DNA of 32,889 nucleotides from Planctomycetota bacterium (GTDB lineage: Bacteria > Planctomycetota > Planctomycetia > Pirellulales > Thermoguttaceae): positions 1 to 32,889 of the forward strand of contig JAUWPQ010000015.1 in NCBI GenBank assembly GCA_030611515.1, in the 5' to 3' direction. The translations under genes were made by a program, and so were the position numbers. The stretch's first letter is position 1; every line of letters starts with the position of its first letter. Shown here one piece after another: positions 14,745-22,705 of this stretch. Under the pieces are notes generated by a model. The model saw nothing but the letters and a program-made list of their open reading frames with translations. It searched no databases and was not told the DNA's origin.

Positions 14745-17700
14745 ATGCGCGGCCCCGGAATCAACGCAGAGGCGTTGGGCGTTTGCGGTAGGCTGGCCAG
14801 CGAGATCGCCGGCTGGTTGGGTCTTCCAGATCGGTTGGTGTGCGCCGCGGCCGAAGCCAAGCTTCCCTCCCGGCGTCGGTCGCTGCACATTGAGCCGCTT
14901 GAATCGCGCCACTTGTTGGACGCCGCCGGTGTGGCCTCGCTGGTCTCGGCGATCTGGTTCCAGGACGTTTCCGACCACGCGGACGTGGCGCACGCCGGAG
15001 TGGCCGACTGGGGTGTCGAAAGCGACGTTGCATCGGACCAATCGGTCCTCGCCGCGGGACAACCGGACCTCTACGATTGGATCGTCCAATTCGACACGGC
15101 CGCGGTCGCCGGCGTCGCTTCAGTGGCCGAGACGGCGAGTCTGCTGGTCGGCGGCGGAGTCGAGTTCGAGGTCCTGCGCGGGCTGGGGCTTGTGGGCCAA
15201 GTGCTGGTGCGCAGCTCCGACGCCTCGTTTGAAGCGGTGCAATCCCGGCTGAGCGAGAACGTGAACGTCGCCGGCTTCGAGCAAGACGCCATCCGCCAGA
15301 TCGACGTGACGGTCCCCACCGACCCGTATTACAATCAACTGTGGGGTATGAATTCCATCGACGCCCCGGAGGCATGGACCATCACCACCGGCAGTTCGAG
15401 CGTGGTCGTGGCCGTGATCGACACCGGAGTCGATTACACCCACGTCGATCTGGCCGCCAACATCTGGATCAATCCGGGCGAGATCGCCGGCAACGGCATC
15501 GACGACGACCACAACGGATTCGTCGACGACGTTTACGGCTACGACTTCGTCAACAACGACGGCGATCCGATGGACGACAACAGCCACGGAACGCACGTCT
15601 CCGGCACCATCGCCGCAATGGCCAACAACGGAGTAGGCGTGGCCGGCGTAAACTGGTCCAGTTCCATCATGGCTTTGAAGTTCCTCGACAGCAACGGCTC
15701 GGGCTACCTCTCCGACGCCGTCCGCGCGATCAACTACGCCACCATGATGCGGACCCAGTACGACGTCAACGTCTGCGTGACGAACAACAGTTGGGGCGGC
15801 GGCGGATACAGCACCTCCATGTATAACGCCATCCAGGCCAGCAACAACGCCAACATACTCTTCGTCGCCGCCGCGGGAAACAGCGGCTCGAACAACGACT
15901 TCAGCCCGCAATATCCGGCCAACTACTCCTGCTCCAACGTGGTTTCCGTGGCGGCCATCACCTCAAGCGGACAACTAGCAAGTTTCAGTTCCTATGGCGC
16001 CACGACCGTCGATCTTGCCGCGCCGGGCGTTTCCATCTATAGCACCGTTCCGGGCAACCGCTATGCCTCCTATTCCGGCACCAGCATGGCCACTCCTCAC
16101 GTGGCGGGAGTCGCCGCACTGGCCTTCGCACTCACCCCGGACGCTTCCGTGGCCGAAATCCGCGACGCCATCCTCGGCGGGACCGAACCCTCGGCGGCAT
16201 TGAGCGGAAAAACGGTCACCGGCGGGACACTCAACGCCTACAACACTTTGCAACTGCTCGACGCGCAACCGCCGCAAGGGCCGGTAATCGGCTCGTTGAG
16301 CGTCTCGCCCAACCCGGCCACCCTTGGCACGACCGTCGTGTTGGTCGCCAGCGGGCTGGCCGACGCCACCGGAACGATCACCGGCGTCTACGTTTCCTGG
16401 GACATAAACAACAACGGGCAATACGAGGCCGAAGATCCGACCGTCGGCGGAACCACGACGATCGTCGGCAACGAGGCGACCATCACCCTGGACACCAATC
16501 GCTTTGGGGAAGGTACGCACCGGCTGTTCGCCGCGGCGCTGGACAGCAACTCGCAATGGAGCGCTTTGAATACCACGTTTTTCACCGTAATAGCGCCCGA
16601 CGACCACGGCGACAGCGCCGCGTCGGCGACCACCGTGGGCGTTCCCAGCTCGACGGCCGCGACGCTCGGAGTCGTCGGAGACATCGACTGGTTCAAGTTT
16701 CAGGCAGTATCGGGAAAGTCATACACCTTCACCACGCAACTCGATACACTCGACGACTCTGTTTTGTATCTCTTCGACCGCGACGGCGTCAGTTGGCTGG
16801 CCTACAACGACGACGTGAGTTACGGCGATGGCGATCTTTCGTCGCGCATCGTGTGGACCGCTCCATTCAGCGGTACGTATTACCTTGCCGTGGCCGGATA
16901 CGGGGACTACTACTCCGGCACTTATTCGCTGAACGTTCAGATCGACAACTCCGCTCCGGTGTTGGCCGCCATTGGCGACCAGACGATGCCGCACACCAAG
17001 ACGACGCTCGCCGTACCGATCTCCGCGACCGACGCCGACGGCGACCAGTTGAGTTATTCCGTACAAGCGCTGTCGGTCGATCCGCTGGCCCAACAGGCGT
17101 ATGAATTGGACCAGGAGTTCGGCCTGTATCAGTGGGAAGGGAGTTTTTGGACCAATCTGCGTGGAGAAAACGAGAAATACATCGCCAGCTACAGCAACGG
17201 AGCCAGCGCCCCGTTCCTCATCTTCCCCGACGGCGATTTGTACCGTTGGGGCGGGAGCATTGCCGCCAGCACGTATGTAACCACGCTAAGCGCCGAGTAC
17301 TACGCCGACCCCTTCTTGCTCTGCGAGGCACAACCGCCGGAGTACACTCCGATCGACGGCGGCGATGTCCAACTGAGCGTCTCCGGCGGTGTGCTGACAA
17401 TCGCCCGGGCGGTGGATTTCGTCGAGAATTTCGTCGTTCAAGTCAACGTCAGCGACGGGGTGGCCACGGACAGCGAGACCTTCTCGGTTTCCGTGACGAA
17501 CTCCGCTCCGGTGTTGGCCGCCATTGGCGACCAGACAATGTCGCATACCAAGACGACGCTCGCCGTATCGATCGACGTGACCAACGCCGACGGCGACCCG
17601 TTGAGTTATTCGGCCCAGGCGCTGTCGGTCGATCCGCTGGCCCGGCAGGCATACGAGTTGGACCAGGAATTCAGCCTGTATCAGTGGGAAGGGAGTTTTT

Positions 17701-19091
17701 GGACCAATCTGCGTGGAGAAAACGAGAAATACATCGCCAGCTACAGCAACGGAGCCAGCGCCCCGCTCCTCATCTTCCCCGACGGCGATTTGTACCGCTG
17801 GGGCGGGAGCATTGCCGCCAGCACGTATGTCACCACGCTAAGCGCCGAATATTATGCCAATCCCTTCCTGCTCTGCAACGCACAAGAGCCGCAGTACACC
17901 CCGGTCGATAGCGGCAACGTCCAGTTTAGTTTTGACGGCGGCGAGCTGAGGATCACGCGAGCGGCGGACTATTATGAGGAATTTCTCGTTGAATTGCAGG
18001 TCAGCGATGGCATGGCCTCCGATAGCGCAACATTCTGGGTGTCCGTCACCAACTCGGCTCCGCAGTTGGCGCCGATTGCCGATCAAACGATGTCTTACGC
18101 CCAGACGACGCTAACCGTACCGATCGACGCGACCGATGCCGACGGCGACCGGTTGAGCTACTCGGCCCAGGTGCTTTTGATTGACCCGCTGGCCCAGCAG
18201 GCTTATGAGTTGGATCAGGAGTACGGCTTGTACCAGTGGGAGGGGAGTTTCTGGACCAATCTGCGTGGAGAAAACGAGAAATACATCGCCAGTTACAACA
18301 ACGGAGTCAACAACCCGTTCTTCATCCTCCCCAACGGTGATTTGTATTGTTGGGGTGGGAGCATCGCCGACAGCACGTATGTCGCCACCTTGAGCGCCGA
18401 ATATTATGCCAATCCCTTCCTGCTCTGCGAGGCCCAGTTGCCGACGCCCACTCCGTTCAACTCCGGCGAGGTCGGCGTAAGCATGGCGAGTAACGTGCTG
18501 ACGATCAGCCGCGACTCCGACTACACCGGCGAATTCTTCGTCCAGGTACACGTAAGCGACGGAGTGAACACCAGCGGCGAGACGTTCCGGGTTTCGGCGA
18601 CCGGCGCCGCATCGTTGCAGTCGGTTGCCCTGGCAATCGAGCTTCCATCGCTTGCTCAAGGCACAATGAGCGTCACGGGCGACGCGCCGAGCGACTTGCC
18701 CGATCTTCGGTCGGCGTGGTTGGCGCACTTTGCCGACGGTCGGTTCGGCCGCGGAAGCGACGTTGTCCAAGCCGCGAACCTACTTGCGTCTTGGATCGAC
18801 GATTTGTCGGCTTCGCTCCACGACGACGTTTTCGCCCAACTCTCGCTGCGCGAAGACTCGTCGGCCGGCCTGGAAAGAGAGTCATGGAACGTGTTGATCG
18901 GGCAAATGCTTGCCGGACGGTACGAAAACAGGCTGTTTTCCGACCGTCTCGCAACGGACCGGGACGCTGCGTTTGAAGACGACGCCTCCGACTACGGCTT
19001 CGGACAGTGGGGTCTGCTGGAGCGCAGCGCGATCGACCTGCTCCACGATTCGCTCTCCGAGCAGTTGACCTCGCCGGCCATCTCCGTATAG
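14745..19091 (+). CDS. giant secreted S8 (subtilisin-like) protease with LEPR-XLL motif and repeats
   Basis: A 1448-residue protein. An N-terminal RRRSLHIEPLESRHLLDA (about 44-61) fits the LEPR-XLL motif seen on large surface proteins of planctomycetes. A subtilase propeptide-like region leads to the S8 domain (about 190-510) with catalytic Asp226 (VIDTGVD), His281 (HGTHVSG) and Ser447 (GTSMATPHVAG) plus AAGNSGS. Next come an Ig/CARDB-like linker with DINNNGQYEAEDP, a pre-peptidase C-terminal (PPC) domain (about 620-733, DIDWFKFQAVSGKSYTF), three 184-residue repeats (735-1286) and a 160-residue C-terminal region of unknown type. It would act on the cell surface or in the medium, probably Ca2+-stabilised. 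All three catalytic residues are present, so activity is expected. Confidence 0.92.
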   Translation: MRGPGINAEALGVCGRLASEIAGWLGLPDRLVCAAAEAKLPSRRRSLHIEPLESRHLLDAAGVASLVSAIWFQDVSDHADVAHAGVADWGVESDVASDQSVLAAGQPDLYDWIVQFDTAAVAGVASVAETASLLVGGGVEFEVLRGLGLVGQVLVRSSDASFEAVQSRLSENVNVAGFEQDAIRQIDVTVPTDPYYNQLWGMNSIDAPEAWTITTGSSSVVVAVIDTGVDYTHVDLAANIWINPGEIAGNGIDDDHNGFVDDVYGYDFVNNDGDPMDDNSHGTHVSGTIAAMANNGVGVAGVNWSSSIMALKFLDSNGSGYLSDAVRAINYATMMRTQYDVNVCVTNNSWGGGGYSTSMYNAIQASNNANILFVAAAGNSGSNNDFSPQYPANYSCSNVVSVAAITSSGQLASFSSYGATTVDLAAPGVSIYSTVPGNRYASYSGTSMATPHVAGVAALAFALTPDASVAEIRDAILGGTEPSAALSGKTVTGGTLNAYNTLQLLDAQPPQGPVIGSLSVSPNPATLGTTVVLVASGLADATGTITGVYVSWDINNNGQYEAEDPTVGGTTTIVGNEATITLDTNRFGEGTHRLFAAALDSNSQWSALNTTFFTVIAPDDHGDSAASATTVGVPSSTAATLGVVGDIDWFKFQAVSGKSYTFTTQLDTLDDSVLYLFDRDGVSWLAYNDDVSYGDGDLSSRIVWTAPFSGTYYLAVAGYGDYYSGTYSLNVQIDNSAPVLAAIGDQTMPHTKTTLAVPISATDADGDQLSYSVQALSVDPLAQQAYELDQEFGLYQWEGSFWTNLRGENEKYIASYSNGASAPFLIFPDGDLYRWGGSIAASTYVTTLSAEYYADPFLLCEAQPPEYTPIDGGDVQLSVSGGVLTIARAVDFVENFVVQVNVSDGVATDSETFSVSVTNSAPVLAAIGDQTMSHTKTTLAVSIDVTNADGDPLSYSAQALSVDPLARQAYELDQEFSLYQWEGSFWTNLRGENEKYIASYSNGASAPLLIFPDGDLYRWGGSIAASTYVTTLSAEYYANPFLLCNAQEPQYTPVDSGNVQFSFDGGELRITRAADYYEEFLVELQVSDGMASDSATFWVSVTNSAPQLAPIADQTMSYAQTTLTVPIDATDADGDRLSYSAQVLLIDPLAQQAYELDQEYGLYQWEGSFWTNLRGENEKYIASYNNGVNNPFFILPNGDLYCWGGSIADSTYVATLSAEYYANPFLLCEAQLPTPTPFNSGEVGVSMASNVLTISRDSDYTGEFFVQVHVSDGVNTSGETFRVSATGAASLQSVALAIELPSLAQGTMSVTGDAPSDLPDLRSAWLAHFADGRFGRGSDVVQAANLLASWIDDLSASLHDDVFAQLSLREDSSAGLERESWNVLIGQMLAGRYENRLFSDRLATDRDAAFEDDASDYGFGQWGLLERSAIDLLHDSLSEQLTSPAISV
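16947..18602 (+). repeat. three tandem 552-base repeats in the subtilase gene
   Basis: Units begin at 16947, 17499 and 18051, each 184 codons. Each is a cadherin/Ig-like frame (APVLAAIGDQ... DADGDQLSYS... at the start, VQVNVSDGVATDSETFSVSV at the end). A conserved insert of about 75 residues sits in the middle, including YELDQEF, LYQWEGSFWTNLRGENEKY and GDLYRWGGSIA. Units 1 and 2 share long stretches of identical DNA around the insert, so recent duplication or gene conversion is likely; unit 3 is more diverged. Confidence 0.9.
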
Positions 19092-19119
19092 CCGGCGTTT
19101 CTCACCACAGTGTGCCAGT

Positions 19120-19608
19120 TTAGAGATACTGATCCAAAATCCGGCGGCTGGCGGCGTCGAGCCGCCGTGCGTCGGGTATCAAGTAGCGGATGCCGTGCGT
19201 GTCGACCAGTAAGATGCGGTATGGGCCAAGCCGCCGCACGTCGTTGTCGCTGTCTTCCATTAAGAAGGTCGTCGGGCCGCGGTCGGTCTCCACTCTCCAC
19301 TGGGATGGATCGGTTTCGGCGAAGACATGCTTGATGCGCGACACGATCGGGACAAACTCGCGCCGGGACAACTCTTCTTCGAGCATCGACCGGACCTCGG
19401 CCGGCAATTCTCCGAAGTCGTCGACGCGGATCAATACGTGCCCGTCGGCGTCGCAGATCGAAAGGAATCCCTCCGGCGATGAGATGGGAAACGCCTGGAC
19501 CGGCTCGACCCCCGGCACGCGACGGCCATCCTTCCAGACCAACACGAGTTGTTGCCAAGCGTTGCGTTCGAGCGTGAAATCCAACATTTTCGGCGGGTCG
19601 GCGTTCAT
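19120..19608 (-). CDS. DUF1854 family protein, cyanophycin-locus type
   Basis: A 162-residue protein that reads like DUF1854: PVQAFPISSPEGFLSICDADGHVLIRVDDFGELP near the start, then LEEELSRREFVPIVSRI, DPSQWRVETDRGPTTFLMED and the closing GIRYLIPDARRLDAASRRIL. Function is unproven; the family is known for occurring with cyanophycin synthetase and a dedicated ABC transporter. Here it follows that ABC transporter gene on the same strand after 79 bases, and cyanophycin synthetase is the next gene beyond, divergently. Start is the ATG at 19608; an internal Met at residue 8 is an alternative. Confidence 0.85.
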   Translation of the reverse strand: MNADPPKMLDFTLERNAWQQLVLVWKDGRRVPGVEPVQAFPISSPEGFLSICDADGHVLIRVDDFGELPAEVRSMLEEELSRREFVPIVSRIKHVFAETDPSQWRVETDRGPTTFLMEDSDNDVRRLGPYRILLVDTHGIRYLIPDARRLDAASRRILDQYL

Positions 19609-19629
19609 GGCGCGTTGAAAGCAATCAGT

Positions 19630-19649
19630 TGTTTAGCAGCCGCTAAACA
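19630..19649 (-). promoter_or_regulatory. 8-base hairpin between ABC transporter and DUF1854 genes
   Basis: TGTTTAGC and GCTAAACA form a perfect stem around AGCC within the 79-base gap. There is no T run on the transcribed strand, so it is not a standard terminator. It could set the relative expression of the two genes by RNA processing. Confidence 0.35.
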
Positions 19650-19687
19650 TGCGATATTAGTTTTCTGAAAGTAATTATACTGTTTTC

Positions 19688-22000
19688 TCATCCCTCCCAC
19701 CGACCCATCTCGATCTGCGCGCGGTGCAGGCGGGCATAAGTGCCGTCTTTCCGCAACAGCTCATCGTGCGGTCCGACCTCGGTAATCCGGCCCCGTTCGA
19801 CGACCACCAGCCGATCGGCCCGGCGAAGCGTGCTCAGGCGGTGGGCGATGGCGATCGTGGTCCGCCCTTGAACGAGATTTTCCAACGCCAATTGGATTTC
19901 GCGCTCCGTTTCCGTGTCCACCGAGGAGGTCGCCTCGTCGAGGATCAGGATGCGTGGATCGATCAACAGCGCTCGGGCGATGCTGATCCGTTGCCGTTCG
20001 CCGCCGGAGAGGAACTGCCCCCGCTCGCCGACCAGCGAATCGTAGGCGTCGGGCAAGCGGAGGATGAACTCGTGTGCGCGGGCGGCATGCGCGGCGGCGA
20101 TGATCTCCTCGTGCCCGGCGTTCGGCCGGCCGTAGGCGATGTTCTCGGCTATTGTCCCGTAGAAGAGGAACGGTTCCTGGAGCACGATGCCGATGTGTCG
20201 GCGGTATTCTTCCAGCGGGAAGGAGCGGATGTCCACGCCGTCGACCAGTATGGTCCCCTCGGCGACGTCGTAGAAGCGGCAGACCAGATTGACGAGCGTG
20301 GTTTTTCCCGCCCCGCTGGGACCGACCAGTCCGATCATCTCGCCTGGACTGACGTGCAAGTCGATTTGACTTAACACGGGCCGGCTGCCGTAGTGGAAGC
20401 CCACGCCGCGGAACTCGACCTTGCCCTGCAAGCGGCCGGGATGCACCGGGCGGACCGGCTCGGCCACGCTGGGTACGCGGTCGAGGATGGAAAAAATCCG
20501 CTGGGCGCTGGCCCCCGCGCGATGCGTGGCGGCCACGATCCGGCTCATCGAATCCATTCGCCCGTAGAATCGGGAGATGTACTGCACGAAGCCCATCAAA
20601 ACGCCAACCGTTAGTCCCTGTTGCCAGATAATCTGCCAAGAGCCGAATCCCCAAACGACGAGCAAACCAAGCGAAGTAAGAAGACTGACGATCGGCTGAA
20701 AAAAAGTCCAGACGTTGTTGACGCGGTCGTTGGCCCGCAGCACGCGGTCGTTGGCCGCGCGGAACCGCTCGATCTCGCGCCGCTCCTGGGCGAAGGCCTT
20801 CACTACCCGGATGCCGGGAATCGTGTCGGCCAATACGCTGGTCATCTCGCCCCATGCACGCGCCCCCAACGCGAATCCTCGCCGCAACCGGCTGCGCACA
20901 AGATGCACGAGATAAACGATTATCGGCAAGGGGACCAACGTGACGACGGTCAGCCGGGGGTTGAGGGAAAACATGATTGCCGCGGTCAGCAAGAGCGTAA
21001 GAAGGTCGTTGGCGAAATCGAGCAAATGAACTGTCAAATAATAACCGATGCGGTCCGTGTCGGTGCTGACTCGCGCGATCAGATCGCCGGTACGCTTGCC
21101 TCCGAAAAACTCGATTGAAAGACACTGCATGTGGCTGTAGGTATTATTGCGGAGGTCGACGGCGATTCGTTCGCCAACACGGGCCAGCACAAAGGTCCGC
21201 GCCCAGGACAGCAGCCAAGCCAACACCGAGATCCCGCCAATCCCGAGCAGATACCACAACGCTTGGTGAAAGAACCACCACGCTTGGCTATCCGACATGT
21301 TTTTGACGTTTTGGGCCGGCATCAATACGTTGTCGATCAGCGGGACGGTCAGGTATATCGGCACCAGACCGACGCTGCTGCCGGCCACCATCAACGCCAA
21401 TCCGATCAGAACCATCCATTTCCGCGTTTTTGCGAATCCGATCAACCGATACAGCGAACGGATCGGGGGCTTGCTCTTGACCGATTTGCAATCCGGGCAA
21501 GCACCCTGGTCGGTCGCCAGAATGGCCCCGCAGCAAGGACAAACAGTTGTCGCCGATTCCTCGGACTCCTCGGCCGAGGCCGCCTTGCCTCGCCGAACGT
21601 TCTCGAATCGGTCGGCGAGCCGATGCGCCGCCGGCGCGCGGGCGATGGTGAATTGCCAGTGGGCTAATAGCGAGTTGGGGCCTAGCAATTCCAGCCGCCC
21701 CGTGCCCCCTTGGTCCTTCGCCCGCAGACCCGCGGCCTCTTCCAGCGGCCAGGAGCGGACCCGAAGACCGTCCCTTGGGGACGCGGCGATGTCGGTCGAG
21801 TCCACAGGCTCGACGGCCAGCAATCGACGGGGGGTCAAAACGACCAATCCCCGTGAAAAATGCAGCCGGGTATCCAAGTCGAGCTCGAGCCAAGCCAGGG
21901 GGGACTCGCCGGCGGCCAACTCGGCCTCGGCCGCGTTGCGAAGATCAAACGGGAGATGCTCCCAGGAGTCGTTAATGGCGTTCAATTCACCCCCCAGCAA
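19688..22000 (-). CDS. ABC exporter with N-terminal PH-like region and zinc ribbon (cyanophycin-associated)
   Basis: A 770-residue fused exporter half-transporter. Residues about 20-130 form a PH-like region (WLELDLDTRLHFSRGLVVLTPRRLL read in parts). A zinc ribbon CPCCGAILATDQGACPDC lies near 154-172. A six-helix membrane domain covers about 190-470. The nucleotide-binding domain has Walker A GPSGAGKTT (about 560-568), LQEPFLF, the signature LSGGERQRISIARAL, Walker B ILILDEATSSVD and the switch His in IAHRLS, so it should hydrolyse ATP. The N-terminal extension is unusual for MsbA-like exporters and typical of the cyanophycin-associated type. Substrate is unknown. No ATG start exists; TTG at 22000 or at 21985 (behind GGGGGTGA) is likely. 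Confidence 0.88.
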   Translation of the reverse strand: MLGGELNAINDSWEHLPFDLRNAAEAELAAGESPLAWLELDLDTRLHFSRGLVVLTPRRLLAVEPVDSTDIAASPRDGLRVRSWPLEEAAGLRAKDQGGTGRLELLGPNSLLAHWQFTIARAPAAHRLADRFENVRRGKAASAEESEESATTVCPCCGAILATDQGACPDCKSVKSKPPIRSLYRLIGFAKTRKWMVLIGLALMVAGSSVGLVPIYLTVPLIDNVLMPAQNVKNMSDSQAWWFFHQALWYLLGIGGISVLAWLLSWARTFVLARVGERIAVDLRNNTYSHMQCLSIEFFGGKRTGDLIARVSTDTDRIGYYLTVHLLDFANDLLTLLLTAAIMFSLNPRLTVVTLVPLPIIVYLVHLVRSRLRRGFALGARAWGEMTSVLADTIPGIRVVKAFAQERREIERFRAANDRVLRANDRVNNVWTFFQPIVSLLTSLGLLVVWGFGSWQIIWQQGLTVGVLMGFVQYISRFYGRMDSMSRIVAATHRAGASAQRIFSILDRVPSVAEPVRPVHPGRLQGKVEFRGVGFHYGSRPVLSQIDLHVSPGEMIGLVGPSGAGKTTLVNLVCRFYDVAEGTILVDGVDIRSFPLEEYRRHIGIVLQEPFLFYGTIAENIAYGRPNAGHEEIIAAAHAARAHEFILRLPDAYDSLVGERGQFLSGGERQRISIARALLIDPRILILDEATSSVDTETEREIQLALENLVQGRTTIAIAHRLSTLRRADRLVVVERGRITEVGPHDELLRKDGTYARLHRAQIEMGRWEG

Positions 22001-22050
22001 AGACCGAGATCACCCTGATGGGAAATGGCGGGCTTTGCGTAAATACCGCT

Positions 22051-22187
22051 TTAACAGTCCGTTGAAAAAGGGTGCCATTGCTGGCTTGTCCAGCAGTGCA
22101 TAGGGAAAACTCCCGGAAAAACACTGCTGGACAAGCCAGCAGTGGCACCCAAACTCCCAAATCCGACTTTTTCAACGGACTTGTTAA
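22051..22187. repeat. MITE-like repeat family 2, copy A
   Basis: Ends TTAACAGTCCGTTGAAAAAG and CTTTTTCAACGGAC(T)TGTTAA are inverted repeats. The core has arms GGGTGCCATTGCTGGCTTG and CAAGCCAGCAGTGGCACCC. A second copy is at 30246-30382. It lies between the divergent ABC transporter and cyanophycin synthetase genes. Confidence 0.85.
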
Positions 22188-22242
22188 GGGCCGCCGAGAT
22201 CGCTTTCGCCAAGCGTTCCCACAGCCTTCAATCAGCACATCA

Positions 22243-22274
22243 TATACGTTGCACTACTTTCCGTGCAACGTATA
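22243..22274. promoter_or_regulatory. perfect 12-base dyad in the divergent cyanophycin-locus spacer
   Basis: TATACGTTGCAC (22243-22254) and GTGCAACGTATA (22263-22274) are perfect inverted arms around eight bases. There is no T run on either side and no second copy in the window. It lies in the 700-base spacer between two divergent genes of one locus, which suits an operator for a dimeric regulator of both; a structural RNA hairpin is the alternative. Confidence 0.45.
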
Positions 22275-22705
22275 AACATCGTGGTTCCACTATGCCGAGG
22301 GGGGCGGCCTCTTTTTCACGATTGGCCTTGGGCGGCGCTGGAAACCGCCGACCCCTCGCCAATTTACCAAATTTTCACTTGCACCGTTGCATTTACTCCA
22401 GGACACGGGTTATATTATAGCTTCCCCGGCTGAGCATCGCCGCCGGGGATACTACTTTTCTACGGAACATTTTTTAGTCGATACGCACGTTTCACCTTCC
22501 GGTACGGTGTTTTGGGGCTGTTGGTCTATAGCTTTGCAAATTTTTTCGTTGACCGGATAAAACAGGAGATTTGTGCCAGGCAAAGCATCGTATTCTTTTT
22601 CGCAAAACCCCAACCATTTTACCGCTTCCTACGTAGTTCGTGTTAATAGGGACCGATCCCCTCAGCCTCGGAGAGGCTTGGAAAGTCATTTTGTGAGAGA
22701 CGACA
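22275..22705. other. upstream region of the cyanophycin synthetase gene
   Basis: No gene is supported. A TTGACC at 22549-22554 is -35-like but no matching -10 is clear. A GAGAGACGAC stretch ahead of the ATG at 22706 offers a weak ribosome-binding site. Confidence 0.3.
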
